Source: Sindora glabra (lineage: Eukaryota > Streptophyta > Magnoliopsida > Fabales > Fabaceae). Taken from it: a stretch of 64,000 nt of DNA. How positions within the stretch are numbered: position 1 is the stretch's first letter; each line of letters begins with the position of its first letter. The notes under the pieces are model-generated. The model worked only from the letters and a program-made list of their open reading frames with translations, did no database searches and was not told the origin of the DNA. Location of the stretch: contig CM035229.1 in the NCBI GenBank assembly GCA_020226215.1, forward strand, positions 87,747,343 to 87,811,342. Reading direction: 5' to 3'. Below, in pieces: positions 48,911-61,400 of this stretch. The position numbers and the translations under genes were made by a program.

Positions 48911-51900
48911 ATGAGCTACGAGGACAAAGGGCCGTCCGATGTTTTTGCCGGCAAAGTGGTGGTGGTTGCTGTCAAAGCATCTAAAGAAATTTCAAGGACC
49001 GCTTTAGTGTGGGCTTTGACTCATGTTGCTCAACCTGGAGATTTCATCAAGTTGTTGGTCATCATTCCGGCTCTCACCTCAAGTACCCTTCACTTTCGTG
49101 CCTTCATAATCTTTAATTTCTCTCAATTTTTCTTGATTTTTTACTTCTTCTCCCCCCACCCTCCCCCCCGCAATTTTGAATTTCTCTCTCTCTCTCTCTC
49201 TCTCATATCATTAATTGTTCATTACTCTTCCATGGGGCCAAGGTGTATGAAGATAAATATCAAAATGCTGGTATTTAGTCTTTCTGAAGCTAGACGCCTG
49301 AAAAAAATAAAATTAAACCCCTTGGCTGTTGCTGTGATAGAAGATAGAAGATTCAATGAAATGAATAGCAGTGATAAGTTGAGAGGGGGAGAAATAATAT
49401 CCGGCGTTGTGGAATAACGAATTCCATGCAAGTTAAACTAAAATACGAAAATTGAATAACCCTCATTAAACAATTCAGTTTTGAACCTTAAACGTGTGAG
49501 CTTTTGTTGAAGGCCTAGAGTATGTGGGACTTGAAAAATTATTCTAAAAGCTGTTGCTGTTGTTTGTTATTCTGATAATGACATACATGGTTGATTACAC
49601 TCTGAAATTTCAGGGAAGAGAGTGTGGGGGCTTTCGAGATTCACCAGTGATTGCACCACTAGTCACTGGAGATCTCGTTCGGGAACAGCTTACGATGAGA
49701 AAGAATACATCGCAAATTCATGTTCCCAAATGGTTCTTCAGCTTAATGATTTTTATGACCCCGAGAAGGTTAATTTATAGTTTCGTTATTAATTCCGATT
49801 TCCATTTTTGCTTTGTCTCTATATTCAGTTTTCCTATTCTGCCAATTTTGTACAGATAAAGGTGAGGGTAAAAATTCTCTCAGGTTCTTCGTGTGGAGTA
49901 GTAGCTGCCGAAGCCAAAAGAGTTGGATCAACCTGGATTATATTGGACAAGTAATTAATATGATGAACACTCGCTGTTTTTACTCACGTGTAGTGCTCCA
50001 TGACTATTACTGAAAAAAATTATTCATTCTTCAAAAAATGCAGAAAATTGAAACATGAAAAGAACTTTTGCATGGAGGAGTTGCATTGCAACATTGTGGT
50101 TATACATCGGTCGCGGCCAAAGGTCCTTCGTTTGAATTTGATCAGTTCACCTCAAATGGAACTCAAAGGGGGCTGTCCCTTGTCACCGGATTTGAATGAA
50201 TATACTAAAAACTCAAAAAGTGAGTGTGAACTTGCGGATAGCATCAGAGGTCCGGCTGTTACTCCTGCCAGTAGTCCAGAACCGGGATCGCCATTAACTG
50301 CAACTGATGTGGGAACATCATCAATGTCGAGCTCGGATCCCGGGGCTTCACCTTTTCTCCACTCTGATATTTATGGTAGAAGAAGGAGAGAGTTTCCCCT
50401 AGTTCATCAAGAGGTAAAAGATCTAGAAGAAAGTGAATCTGATTCGGATACTGAAAAGCTGAGTATATCATTCAAAAGGTCATATTACCAGCCATGGATT
50501 GCTGAGGTAATTGATATGGATGGTGAAGTTTCAAAATGCAAGGATAGCATACAAAGATCTATCTATGAAGCCTTGCTTCAGAAATTCTCAAAATCTGATA
50601 ATTGTAAAATTGATGTGAACTCAAGCAAAAGTGTTAAAGAAGCAATTTCGCTGCCGAGAAATGCACCGCCGGGGCCTCCCCCGTTGTGCTCTATCTGTCA
50701 GCACAAGGCACCAGTGTTTGGAAATCCTCCGAGATGGTTTACATATGCGGAACTGGAACGGGCAACGGGTGGATTCTCGCAAGCAAATTTCTTGGCGGAA
50801 GGTGGGTTCGGCTCTGTACATCGGGGCATCTTATCTGATGGGCAGGTCATTGCTGTGAAGCAGTACAAGTTAGCCAGCTCTCAAGGGGACAAGGAATTCT
50901 GTTCGGAAGTTGAGGTGTTGAGCTGCGCGCAGCATCGTAATGTTGTGATGCTAATTGGGTTTTGTGTGGAGGACGGAAGAAGATTGCTGGTTTATGAATA
51001 TATCTGCAATGGGTCTCTAGATGCTCATCTTTATGGTGAATTCCTTTAATGTCGTCACTTTTATCTTCGTTAGCTCATGACATTCATATTTAAAGAGGCA
51101 TATGGAATATGCAGGGCGAAACCAGAAGGTACTGGAATGGTGTGCAAGGCAAAAGATTGCAGTTGGAGCGGCTCGTGGTCTGAGATACCTTCATGAAGAA
51201 TGCAGAGTGGGTTGTATTGTGCACCGTGATATGCGGCCTAACAATATACTCCTCACTCATGATTTTGAAGCATTGGTATGCCATGTCCTTTATTGAATCC
51301 CATTAACACATGAGATGCTCTACTGACCGGCATAAAAAAAATTGATTGATAGGTGGGAGATTTTGGACTCGCTCGGTGGCAGCCAGACGGTGATATGGGA
51401 GTGGAAACGAGGGTGATAGGAACGTTTGGGTATACCAGTTTGTCGTCGTCGTCCTCATCATCATAAAAATGAGAATGAAATGGTTGATGTTGTGTCGTGT
51501 GTGCGTGTGTAGGTACCTGGCCCCAGAATATGCTCAAAGCGGTCAAATCACAGAGAAAGCAGATGTGTATTCGTTTGGGGTAGTATTGCTGGAGCTGGTC
51601 ACGGGACGGAAGGCTGTGGATATAAAGCGACCGAAAGGGCAGCAATGCCTGACAGAATGGGTGAGTGGTGTAATGAGAATGTAATAGTAATTTGTGAAAT
51701 GAGAAGGCTGATATCAAAAGTGGACATGACATCGACAGGCACGACCGTTGCTGGAGAGAGGTGCGGTGGAGGAGGTGGTTGATCCCACCATAAGCAAGCG
51801 CTGTAGGGAGCAAGAGGTTGGACGCATGCTGGTGTGTTGCTCTCTCTGCATCCGCCCAGATCCTCATCTAAGGCCCAGAATGTCTCAGGTGCTCCGCATG

Positions 51901-51948
51901 CTTGAAGGTGACATTCTCAGCAGCAACAACAACAATTCCCTTTTCTAG
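48911..51948 (+). CDS. Receptor-like cytoplasmic kinase with N-terminal universal stress protein (USP)-like domain
   Basis: Predicted exons: 48911-49082, 49614-49768, 49856-49950, 50044-51035, 51115-51275, 51353-51429, 51513-51660, 51739-51948, joining in frame to 669 aa. The N-terminus (about 14-165) is a USP-like fold: VVVAVKASKEISRTALVWAL, then KVLRLNL at its end. A Ser-rich, phosphorylation-prone linker follows (TPASSPEPGSP, SSSDPGASPF), then a PPGPPP and Cys pair (CSICQHK), then the kinase domain from WFTYAELE. Kinase motifs are complete: glycine loop GGFGSVH from Gly394, VAVK-type lysine Lys413, HRD with Asp510, DFG with Asp528, and APEYAQSG. Homologues are often labelled 'inactive protein kinase SELMODRAFT_444075-like'; the sequence here gives no reason to call it inactive. 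There is no signal peptide or membrane segment, so a cytoplasmic Ser/Thr kinase is expected. The substrate is unknown. From memory it matches Arabidopsis At5g56790. Confidence 0.93.
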
Positions 51949-52970
51949 ATGATGTTTTTGGGAGCCCAGCAAGTTTTATGAATGTATCGTCAGCATTCAT
52001 TGATTCTGCATTGTATAGTTTTTTATTTTTTTTCCTTACTTTGTTGCTGATTTGTGCTTTGTCCCTGTTTTATGCCTATTATCACACAACCTAATGCCGT
52101 TTTTGTTTTATGGGAAATAATACAGAAAAAAAATTCCTACAAATTTTTTTTAAGGAAAAAAAAAAAAACCCGAAGTCTCTATTTTGAAACACACAGAATG
52201 ACATTAGAATGTTATTAATAAAGATCACCTTGGTTTAAATTAAACTCTCTTGTTAATTTATATAACATCAAGAGTAAGTTATTTAATTAAGTCTTATCGT
52301 ATATTTGATAGTTATATGATCTTAATTAATCTCTTATCAATAACAAAATTATGCCATTATTTTATTTTAGCTGTCATGTATTTGACATCAAAAGTGAGGA
52401 AAAAAAATCATTGAAATATAAAATAACGCACTCAAATGGAGACGGAGGTACATAATCCTGACCCTCGTAATTCACCGATGACTTTTGGTCAAAATCATAT
52501 ACAAATATATGCTCATATTGAGTTTATTGACCAAAATATTTTTGGTAAGTAACAATCAAAATATTTTCTTCTAAAATTTTTATTTTTTAAAATGAAAGGT
52601 CGTAAATAAAATAAACATGCACGGTATGCACCAAAAAGTAAAAAATAAGATTTAAAGTTAAATTTTAAATTTAAATCAAGGTTTTTAATTAAATATAAAA
52701 TAATAAAATAAATTTAAAAAATTTAATTTAATAAATATAAAAAATTTGAATTAATCTCATTTTAAATTCATATAACAATTTTTTAAGATTAAATTATTTT
52801 TTAAAATCTCTCGCGTTAGCAATTTAAAGTTGATTAAATGTAAATTATTTTCCTTAAAGAATATTCTTTGCAAGATTGATGATAATACCCACGATCTGAC
52901 GGTTGGGATGGAAAAGGGCCAGAGCACAACAAAATTGGCGGCCAACTTGTGATGCGCTGCCGCCTTCGCC
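51949..52970. other. Intergenic region between the kinase and LPXA genes
   Basis: About 1 kb: 3' untranslated region of the kinase at first, then AT-rich DNA, then the 5' region of LPXA from about 52,850. Nothing else is seen. Confidence 0.6.
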
Positions 52971-55861
52971 ATGTATTCGATCCTCAAACTTGGCAGATCC
53001 GTTTCCTCTGCGCTCCGAAGTTCGCTCTTCGAGTTTGACCTACGCTTCTTCTCGCGTAACCTTCTTCCTTTGTCCCCCTCTTTGTATATTTATATTTCTT
53101 CTTTGAGCTGCGTTTAATCTATTATTCCGTAGACGTTGTGGAGGGAGAAAGAACACAAGCTTCAAACTCAAGGTTCATCCATCCCGGTGCGATTGTTCAC
53201 CCCAATGCCATCATTGGCGAGGTACTTTCTCCCGCAACAAGCAAATCTTCGGTTCACTTCTTCACTGTTTTTGTTTGCTCTATTTTCTGAATAGAGTTGA
53301 TGATGTGGGGTTATTTTGGTCTGTAACTATGTTTAGGGTGTTTCCATTGGACCTTTTTGTTCTGTTAGTTCCTCTGCAAGCCTCGGCAATGGTTGTCGAC
53401 TATATCCCGGAAGCCATATTTTTGGAAGTACGAAGTTAGGGGACAATTGTATTTTGATGACGTGAGTTTATTAGATTACTGGTTTCACCTAAATTTCTGC
53501 TTTCTATAGAACGGAGCTTGTTAAATTACATGACCATATTGATATGTGGAACTTTGTCAGACAGTGGTGCTGTTGTGGGTGATGATCTTCCTGGATGTAC
53601 CACCATTGGAAGCAATAACACAATAGGTTATCATGCTGTGATAGGTGTTAAATGTCAAGACCTGAAGTATAAGGTATGTTTATAGATGCCATTCATATTT
53701 TCCGCTTGAGGTTTTTGCACAATATGATTATTGCATTGGCATTGCTTATTCTATGGTCAAACTAACCAGTTGTTCCTCGATTATAATTGACAAGATAGGA
53801 ATCATGCCCATCATCCCTTATTATAATGTTTGTATTATTATCAAATTTTCTTTTCCCAAAAGCAATAAATCGTGGAATCAAATTGAAATTGATGAAAAAT
53901 GGTCTGTAAGAAATAATTGAATTTTTGCGCTTCTTCTAGTCAGTCATCCCAAAATCCTGACATTGTCTCCATATTAATCCACGTGCTTGAATAACTCTTG
54001 AACCATATCTCATAATCACTTATGTTACAAGTGACAAGCTGATGATGTTACGACATGAGAAATTTTATACTTCGTCTAATTTTAAGTTCTTAATATTCTG
54101 TTTTCCCTGGGAAAAAAAAATGTAGTTAACGTCCTTGCCTGTCATCTGTTTTTGAGGGCAAGCAGTTTTGACATTTAGCTATGGTCTATCCTGCTTTCTC
54201 TTTGATCTTCTATTTTTGGTGGTCATCAACTTGGTGTGAGACTCTGAGGCAGAAGAGGCCAATCATCCTAAAATCATAAACTGTTAGGAGAAAGCTCAGT
54301 AATGGTTTTCATCTGTTTCTTCCATTGACCTGCATGCCTTGATTTTTCAGCTATTACCCCGATGACATCTGTATCAATTCATATATGGATCGACTGCATT
54401 ATTTCTAGCAAAGATGTGTAGTTTGTGTCAGGCTTAATTTAAAGCCCTGTTAAATGCTCTGTTTGTGCTTATTTAGCCCGAGGATGAGTGTTTTCTTGAA
54501 GTGGGAGATAATAACAATATTAGGGAGCATACTTCAATCCACCGATCTTCAAAGTCCACTGACAAGACGGTAAGAAGATGGCCTCGGAGTTCCTTCCCCC
54601 CCCCCCCCCCCCCCTTTTCTGTCTTAATTCCAATATACGTGAAACAGACCCAAAAAAAAAAAATGGGGCAAACAGCATACAGTTAGGTTAATCTGTCTTT
54701 TGTTAACCTAGAAAAATCTAACTTGACATTATATGACAGGTTATTGGGGATAACAATCTTATCATGGGATCTTGTCATATTGCCCATGATTGCAAGGTTG
54801 GTAACAACAATATTTTTGCAAACAACACTCTTCTAGCTGGGCACGTCAAAGTGGAAGTAAGTCCTTTGACCAGAAAGTATCCCTTCATTATGCCAGAAAA
54901 GTGTTCGGTCACTTCTTTTGTCTTCAGTTTGTGATTGGAAAATTAATCAAACTCCTTTGGTATAGGACTATGTACACACTGCAGGTGCCACTGTTGTTCA
55001 CCAATTCTGCCATCTCGATTCTTTCTCATTTCTTGGTGGTGGTTCTGTGGTAGGTTTTCTTTCAATTTCTTGGTCTTTTGTCATCATTTCTGAGCAGCTT
55101 TTGTAAGTAGCAATTTGTCCTCGGTTCTGGCATCTGACTTGTTGCGCTGGAATGATTTCAGCCATAAACTTGTGCATGATGTCAATGCCTAAAATGGAAT
55201 CTGACACATTTGTTGTCTCTATCTTTTTCTGAGTTGCTGTCTTGCTGATATAAAAATGGTCCCATAAAGAACTTGTTAATTTAAATGCTTGTATCATGCC
55301 AAATGATTACAATTATTCAGGTGCCGAACTACAATGTCATGTTCTTACATAAATGAAGGTTTCACAAGATGTCCCAAAGTACATGATGGTGGCTGGAGAA
55401 AGAGCTGAGCTTCGTGGTTTAAATGTAGTGGGTCTGAGACGACAGGGATTCAGCATTACAGAGGTTTGTGCTGATAATATTTTAAAATTAGTTGGCCTTC
55501 ACTTTTAATTATGGGTCATTGAAAGCTGAAGTTTTCTTGGGCAATAATTTAGATCACGAGCCTCAAAGCAGCTTATCGAAAAATATTCATGCCTGTTGAT
55601 GCCGATGCTGGGGCTTTTGAAGAAAGGCTTGCAGAAGTGGTATTTACTTGCAGTTGTCTGGTGCCGTTTGGGAACTTAGTAGTAAATCTGGGGGACTACC
55701 TAGGGGTCCTAATCATTAATAAAGGTGAACTTATTTTGCAGGAGCAGCATGAAGAATTGATTAACATTCCTGCTGTGCGTGCTATGTTGCAGTCTATCCA
55801 CAACTCTTTTGCAGAAGATCGCCGTGGAATATGCAAATTCAGACATTGGAATAGCACTTGA
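52971..55861 (+). CDS. LPXA: UDP-N-acetylglucosamine O-acyltransferase, LpxA type, organellar
   Basis: Predicted exons: 52971-53055, 53133-53221, 53337-53461, 53565-53673, 54477-54569, 54740-54856, 54966-55049, 55359-55463, 55553-55639, 55742-55861, joining in frame to 337 aa. The enzyme catalyses the first step of lipid A-type biosynthesis, moving a 3-hydroxyacyl group from acyl carrier protein to UDP-GlcNAc. Residues 1-40 are rich in Arg and Ser and poor in acid residues, as in a mitochondrial presequence (Arabidopsis Lpx proteins are mitochondrial). Then come left-handed beta-helix hexapeptide repeats (FIHPGAIVHPNAIIGE, VSIGPFC, VIGDNN, HTAGATVVHQF). The general base is His183 in CHIAHDC, matching E. 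coli LpxA His125. The C-terminal helices (GLRRQGFSITEI, SLKAAYRKIF) match the bacterial GLKRRGF region. Length matches the Arabidopsis protein. The predicted exon 4 acceptor at 53,564 was preferred over one four bases earlier because only it keeps TGAVVGDD in frame. Confidence 0.95.
54596..54614. repeat. Poly-C tract of 19 bases in LPXA intron 5
   Basis: Nineteen consecutive C on the plus strand, 27 bases after the donor site of intron 5. Long C/G homopolymers are rare in plant DNA and prone to length change and sequencing error. It could form i-motif or G-quadruplex structures. Confidence 0.9.
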
Positions 55862-57874
55862 AGCTTACTAAGGTGAGTGAGTTCGTATCCATTTGCTTGG
55901 AGATTCGCCTCCACTCCTTCCATGCAGGGACATGTTTAATGTAAGCAACACTCGGGAGTTTTCCAAGTCGTTTAAGTGACAACGAACTAGAAATAGGTGG
56001 GAGTGGAAATTCTGCTTCTTAAATCAACATTTTAAGATGCTTGAGCTGAGTATCGAAATGTGGTTTGGCAAGTTATAAGGACTAAGGGAAGGTAGCTTTG
56101 CAGATATCTCGTTTGTGGCTTCTGTCTGCCAAAGTTTGGCCTTATGTGTGTTATGGCCTTATTATGACAGCTCTGCCGGTAGCTCAGGGAGGTCAGTTGA
56201 CACTGAAGTGGTTCTCTTTTGTGTGGTATTATTAAGAGCTTTCGGCAAGGAGGGAAGTTACTGGGAAGATGGAAAGAAAAGGTTCTCCACAGAGGATTCT
56301 TCAATGATGATATCTTTGAGGAAAAAGAATGCGGCTACTTTCATTGTTTATTATTATTTGCTATGAAATATGTAGGTGCTTGAATTGTGTACATTCCGAG
56401 CAATTAAGTTTACTAAAGCGAGTTGCCATGTCCTTGTTTACGAACTAAATTTTCGACAGACACGGATTTCCTTATCTATGTTGATATTCGAGTAATACCG
56501 AGATATCTAGCTGAGGTTCTTACCACAAGACTATTCTTAGCATATTCATGTTTATGTTTGTAATACGAATTGCAATTTTCAAGTGTTGAGCTCCACCTTA
56601 ATTGAAGGATTGAGACATTTTCTAGTTTTGAAGGCAATTAAGGTGAAGTGGATATATCATGAACAGTGCAAGAGATCGCTTTTGACGAGATTGATCACCG
56701 CTCATGCGTGGAAGAACTAAAATTTGATATAGATCCTTAATTAAATTGAAACAATTTACCTAAAGTAGTGTGGAATACAATACCAAGTTCCCTCATACAA
56801 TGACTATTGCTTATTTTGACTTAAAGAAAGCGATCAGTATAGTGATATTAGAAAGGCACTTTAAATGCAGCAAATTGAATGGTTTGTAAATAAATTAAAC
56901 GTGTTTTTGGGGGGAAAGGAAGTGCTGATACATTGGGCATTTAACAAAAGGTCCTGTACCTCTGAATTAATTTTAGTGATGGGATTATAAAGCAAATTGG
57001 AAGGCTGATTTAGCAATTGATCGGGACCTGTGAACCAAGCTTTTTCCCAAGTTTGGAAGCAAGCGCTACTGTTTTTTTCATACATGATGCATGGATTGTT
57101 ACTGGATCGTGAATTGAAAGGAACTATGTATTTTTGGAATAGATCACCTGTTATAATTACATCAAATAATACAACATATTAATTAATATTAATATAAGAG
57201 ATCATGTATAAAATAGAATCCACGTGTACAAGCATGACTGGAAATCCTATTAAGAAAATAGTAAAAATATTTAAAACAAACAAAAAAAGCACAGATTGTA
57301 GTTTTGCTCTCTTTGTTAATAATTAATGCCAAATGAGATGACGGAATAATGAATATGACCTGTGCTACGGACTAAATAATTCTCATTCTTAAGTCGTCTC
57401 GATCGGATATATTATTATATTAGCCAGCTAGCTAGGTAGTTCCATAAGATAACCTTTTTTTTTTTTTTTTTTTTGCTTTATCCCTTTATGGTCATATGCG
57501 GATGGTGATAAATGTCCTATATATTTAAGATATTCATTGGTAAAAAGGGTTTATTAAACCTACCCATGACCCGTAGGAGGGTTTGTTGCCTTCCAGAAAG
57601 TAATCAGACTTTGAACACCGGACTTCAATTCTTTGAGTTTTGAAATTTTCAAATCGTCGTTTTTACCCCTAAAATAATGTTATGGTAATTTCTACTGAAA
57701 GTAATATATATGGGTTGATTTCAAAGTCACTTTTTTTTTTTTCTACAAATAAGAGAATAAGAAAGACATATCCAAAGGAATAATAAACGTCGTACATACG
57801 TCCATCCAATCAGATTGATCGTAGGTGTGCGCGCAGCCCCATATATCTTCATCGTCTTCATATATACCACCAAA

Positions 57875-57876
<2 letters not shown>
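55862..57876. other. LPXA 3' flank and upstream region of the MYB gene
   Basis: The first few hundred bases are likely the LPXA 3' untranslated region. A poly-T run of about 22 bases lies at 57,453-57,474. The last few hundred bases are probably the MYB promoter. No additional gene is supported. Confidence 0.6.

Positions 57877-57918
<42 letters not shown>
57877..57918 (+). repeat. (TC)n microsatellite in the 5' untranslated region of the MYB gene
   Basis: A TC run of about 42 bases with one TTT interruption, ending 9 bases before the ATG of the MYB gene. Pyrimidine-rich TC tracts are frequent in plant 5' untranslated regions and core promoters (Y-patch-like), so it may affect expression. 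It also creates spurious frames such as the RE-repeat on the minus strand. Confidence 0.85.
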
Positions 57919-57927
57919 ACAGTGAAG

Positions 57928-58488
57928 ATGGGGAGAAAGTGCTCGCATTGTGGAACTATAGGGCACAATTCCAGGACGTGCACATCTTTCAACGTTGGGC
58001 TTCGCTTGTTCGGCGTCCAATGCTTCAAGAAAAGCTTCAGCATGGATTGCTTGCCCTCATCAACATCAAGAAAAGGTATGTGCGTCCGAATCATTATATC
58101 TATATATATGATGGATGGATATGACATGAACTGATTTTTATGGTCAACATTAGGGGTTCCGTGGACAGAAGAGGAACACAGAACATTCCTGCTAGGGCTG
58201 GAGAAGCTGGGCAAAGGGGATTGGAGAGGTATCTCCAGAAACTATGTGACCACAAGAACCCCAACCCAAGTTGCCAGCCATGCTCAAAAGTACTTTCTTC
58301 GTCTTGCTACCATTAACCAGAAGAAAAGACGCTCCAGTGTGTTTGACATGCCACCTCAATCAGGAATCTCCAAATATGAACTTGAGGATGAAGGTTGCAG
58401 CTGGAGGCCTGATCTCGAGCTCACCCTTGCTCTCCAGCAAAACACTTCATCTCCCTCTCCTGCTTCCATCATGATTAGTGTCACATGA
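57928..58488 (+). CDS. R/R-type (MYB-related, SHAQKYF) transcription factor with zinc knuckle and EAR motif
   Basis: Predicted exons 57928-58075 and 58154-58488 give 160 aa. The N-terminus is a CCHC zinc knuckle with Cys5, Cys8, His13 and Cys18, followed by RLFGV (26-30), a known plant repression motif. A single MYB repeat covers about 50-100: GVPWTEEEH at its start and SHAQKYF at 91-97 in the third helix, which binds the I-box-like GATAA or TATCC element in this subfamily. The C-terminus has DLELTLAL (136-143), an LxLxL EAR repression motif. It is therefore probably a nuclear repressor of the KUA1/MYBS3 class. It is shorter than most of that class, and it has one intron placed after the zinc knuckle. 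The start lies just after a TC-rich leader. From memory the closest Arabidopsis gene is At5g56840. Confidence 0.95.
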
Positions 58489-61400
58489 ACGAGAGATATT
58501 CAGATTATGTAATTTCATTGGTTGCGAATTAATTCTTGGAACATGCTTGTCTTCTTAAGAAATATTTAAGCAGGTGATGATTGCATAATAATTGCTTGGG
58601 AAGCAGCAAAAACATCTTTTATTTTGCCCCTTCCACCAAACATGAAAAATGCATGCTCAATTTTCACGCTTTAAACTCATAATTTTTTTTTGCACAATTA
58701 TGTAATAAAATCTTCTTTTAATTACATATGCGTTGGATAAACAAACAAAAACATGAACAATAAGTTGCAATTTTTAGTTTAACATGTGCCTCTTGTGTTG
58801 CCTGGCCTTGTTTTTGCCATATATATGTGGTCATATGCCTCTTTGAACAGATAATCATACATAAAAGGTTTTTGTTTAGAATCAAACCCTTCTTGGAAAT
58901 GAATTTTATTATTTGAAAATTATATTAAAAATAACAATTTCAATTTATTTATAAAGTATTTTTTTGAAATATATTAAAATATGTATGCAATTTAATTAAA
59001 AAATAATTTTTAATTGTATCATGATAAATACATTATTAGGAAGAGTGTACACTATTGATATCACATGTGTTTTAAGTTAAATACAATAAATTTTAATAAA
59101 TTTTTTTGATAAATTTAATGAATTTTGTAATGAAACAAATGTAATTGGAACATGAATTTTCGATAAAATAAAATAAAATAAAATATTTTTTTATTTAAAA
59201 TATTTAAAAATAAAATGAAATCTCATCAATTAGATGTTGGAAGCAAGGAGATAGAGAATAACATTCTAATATTTTGGAAATTACGCCTGCTCTCAGCAAA
59301 CTGTACTGAGCTTAGATATAGTCGGAAGGATCCACATGCCTTCACAGCTTCAATATGTGCAGAAAGTGAGTGAAGAGAGAGGTGAAACTAGCTATTTCGA
59401 CATAAAACTTTTAATTTTCAATTTTCAAAAGCATATGTACTTCCTGTTGAAAATAAAACTTTCCAAGAGGTTAGGAACACTGCCAAGAGTCAAGAGAGAA
59501 TAACTAAAAATAAGCACAATAAAAAGAAAGAAAATATTAATGAAAGAATTAATGAATCAGTGATATGTTTAATTTGGGAGGAAGAAGCTTTTTAATAAAT
59601 TATTTTTTTTATTTTTTCTATGTTTAGGGTAAATAGAATGTTCAGCCAACGTAAAAAAATGGATCAATACAAAACCTTTCGATAAAAGGAAAAGTAGCTT
59701 CTCTGCACTCTCCTACCGTCCTTTTTTAAATTCGAAAGTTTTTGTTTGCTTTAATTATAACGGCTATCCTTAACCTTACTGTTACATAGAGGACAAGTGG
59801 ACAACTATTAACATACTATTGCAATTTTTAATATTTTAAAAATTAAAAATTTATTTTTGTCGTCTGTGAATCCCATTAGAAAGCGTGATAGATGAAATAA
59901 AGCTGACAGATGTCTTCATTTACAGAGCAAGCTACTGACATATGTTATAATTAAAATATTTAAGAATTTCTTTACATCATAATTATTAATAAAAAATTTA
60001 AGAAATATGAATTTAATGCATAATCATAAATTAAAAAATAAATTTTAAATTTATAATTATTTATTCTCTCAATTTCTTCGTTAATAATTATAATGTAATA
60101 TTTTACCCTTATATTTTAAAAGAATTCAATCCCTCTCTCCTATCATTTTCTTTCCGGTAGTCCTTCGTAGGTGTATCTTTTTTTCTCTGTCTCGCTCCTC
60201 AATGGATCCTTAAAATACTCCAATTATAATTAATAAATATATGATAATTATCAATTTCGTTATTTATTTATTTTGTGAGATTTATATGTATTAAAATTTT
60301 AATTTTTTAATTTTTTAACTTTTAAGATATTAAAAATACTAAAAAATGGCAATTACCTTTAATTTATTAAATTTGACTAATAATAGATGTTACAATCGGA
60401 GTATACTAAGCCTTTTCCCATCTCTTCTAAATTTTTTTCCTCTTTCCCTTTTCCTTTTTGCTACAAAAAAGAGAGAGTAGGTAAACTATCTTCTTTGGGT
60501 GTTATCATAGGAGTACTCTTTCAATCAAAATATTCAATTTGAGTCATAGTTACTCTTCAAAGAATAAATCCATCACCGTAACCTCACCAAAATACTAGTA
60601 ATCCCATGAATCGTCCATTCCATCATTAGTTATAAATTGACACCTTCTTATATTGAATCTATAATCTCTAAGATGAAATAATGACCTAGTATTGTTAGGT
60701 CAATAAGCTCGTTACCATAGTTCCATTAAAGTACTAGTGATCCCATGAATCATCCGTCCCTTCATTGATCATAAATTGAAACTCTTTTGTATCGAACCCA
60801 TGATCTCTAAGATAAAATAATGATCCAATATCACGAGACTAATCACCTTGTTAGTTTCTCTTTACTTTTTTTTTTTCCATCTCCTTCTCCCCTATCTCCA
60901 TTCCTTATGCCCATTATTTATTTTCTACCATTCCATTCCTTCCTCACTCATTTACTCTCTCTCTCTCCCACGTCTCTCTTCTTCTCATTCTCTTTCCAAG
61001 ATTTATCTATAGAAATTTTGATATCCAAAAATTATACCGAAAAGGTATTTATGTAATTATGAGAATTGAGAAAGGTAATTATTATTAATTTTAATTAAAA
61101 TCAAGCGAATGTGAATGAAGAAATGACAGAGATTAAAAAAAAGAAAGGTTTGAATATTTTTTAATATTATTTTGATGCAAAATACACTTAATTTTAAATT
61201 TTCTAATAAAAGTTTGTTGACTTATATCTTAAAAACATTTTAATAAAAAATCATTATGGTATGGCTTACCTCTAAGTATAAAATTTGTGTATATAATGAT
61301 ATTTTTTAATAAAAAAATGAATTTATCTTTTTGCACAATAAAAGAATGTATTTTTTCTTATGTCACCCAAACAATAAAAAAATCAATTTATTTTCTAAAA

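Noticed and set aside
57727..58214. Minus-strand frames with long Arg-Glu runs near the MYB gene
   Set aside because: They are translations of the TC tract and antisense of the MYB exons.
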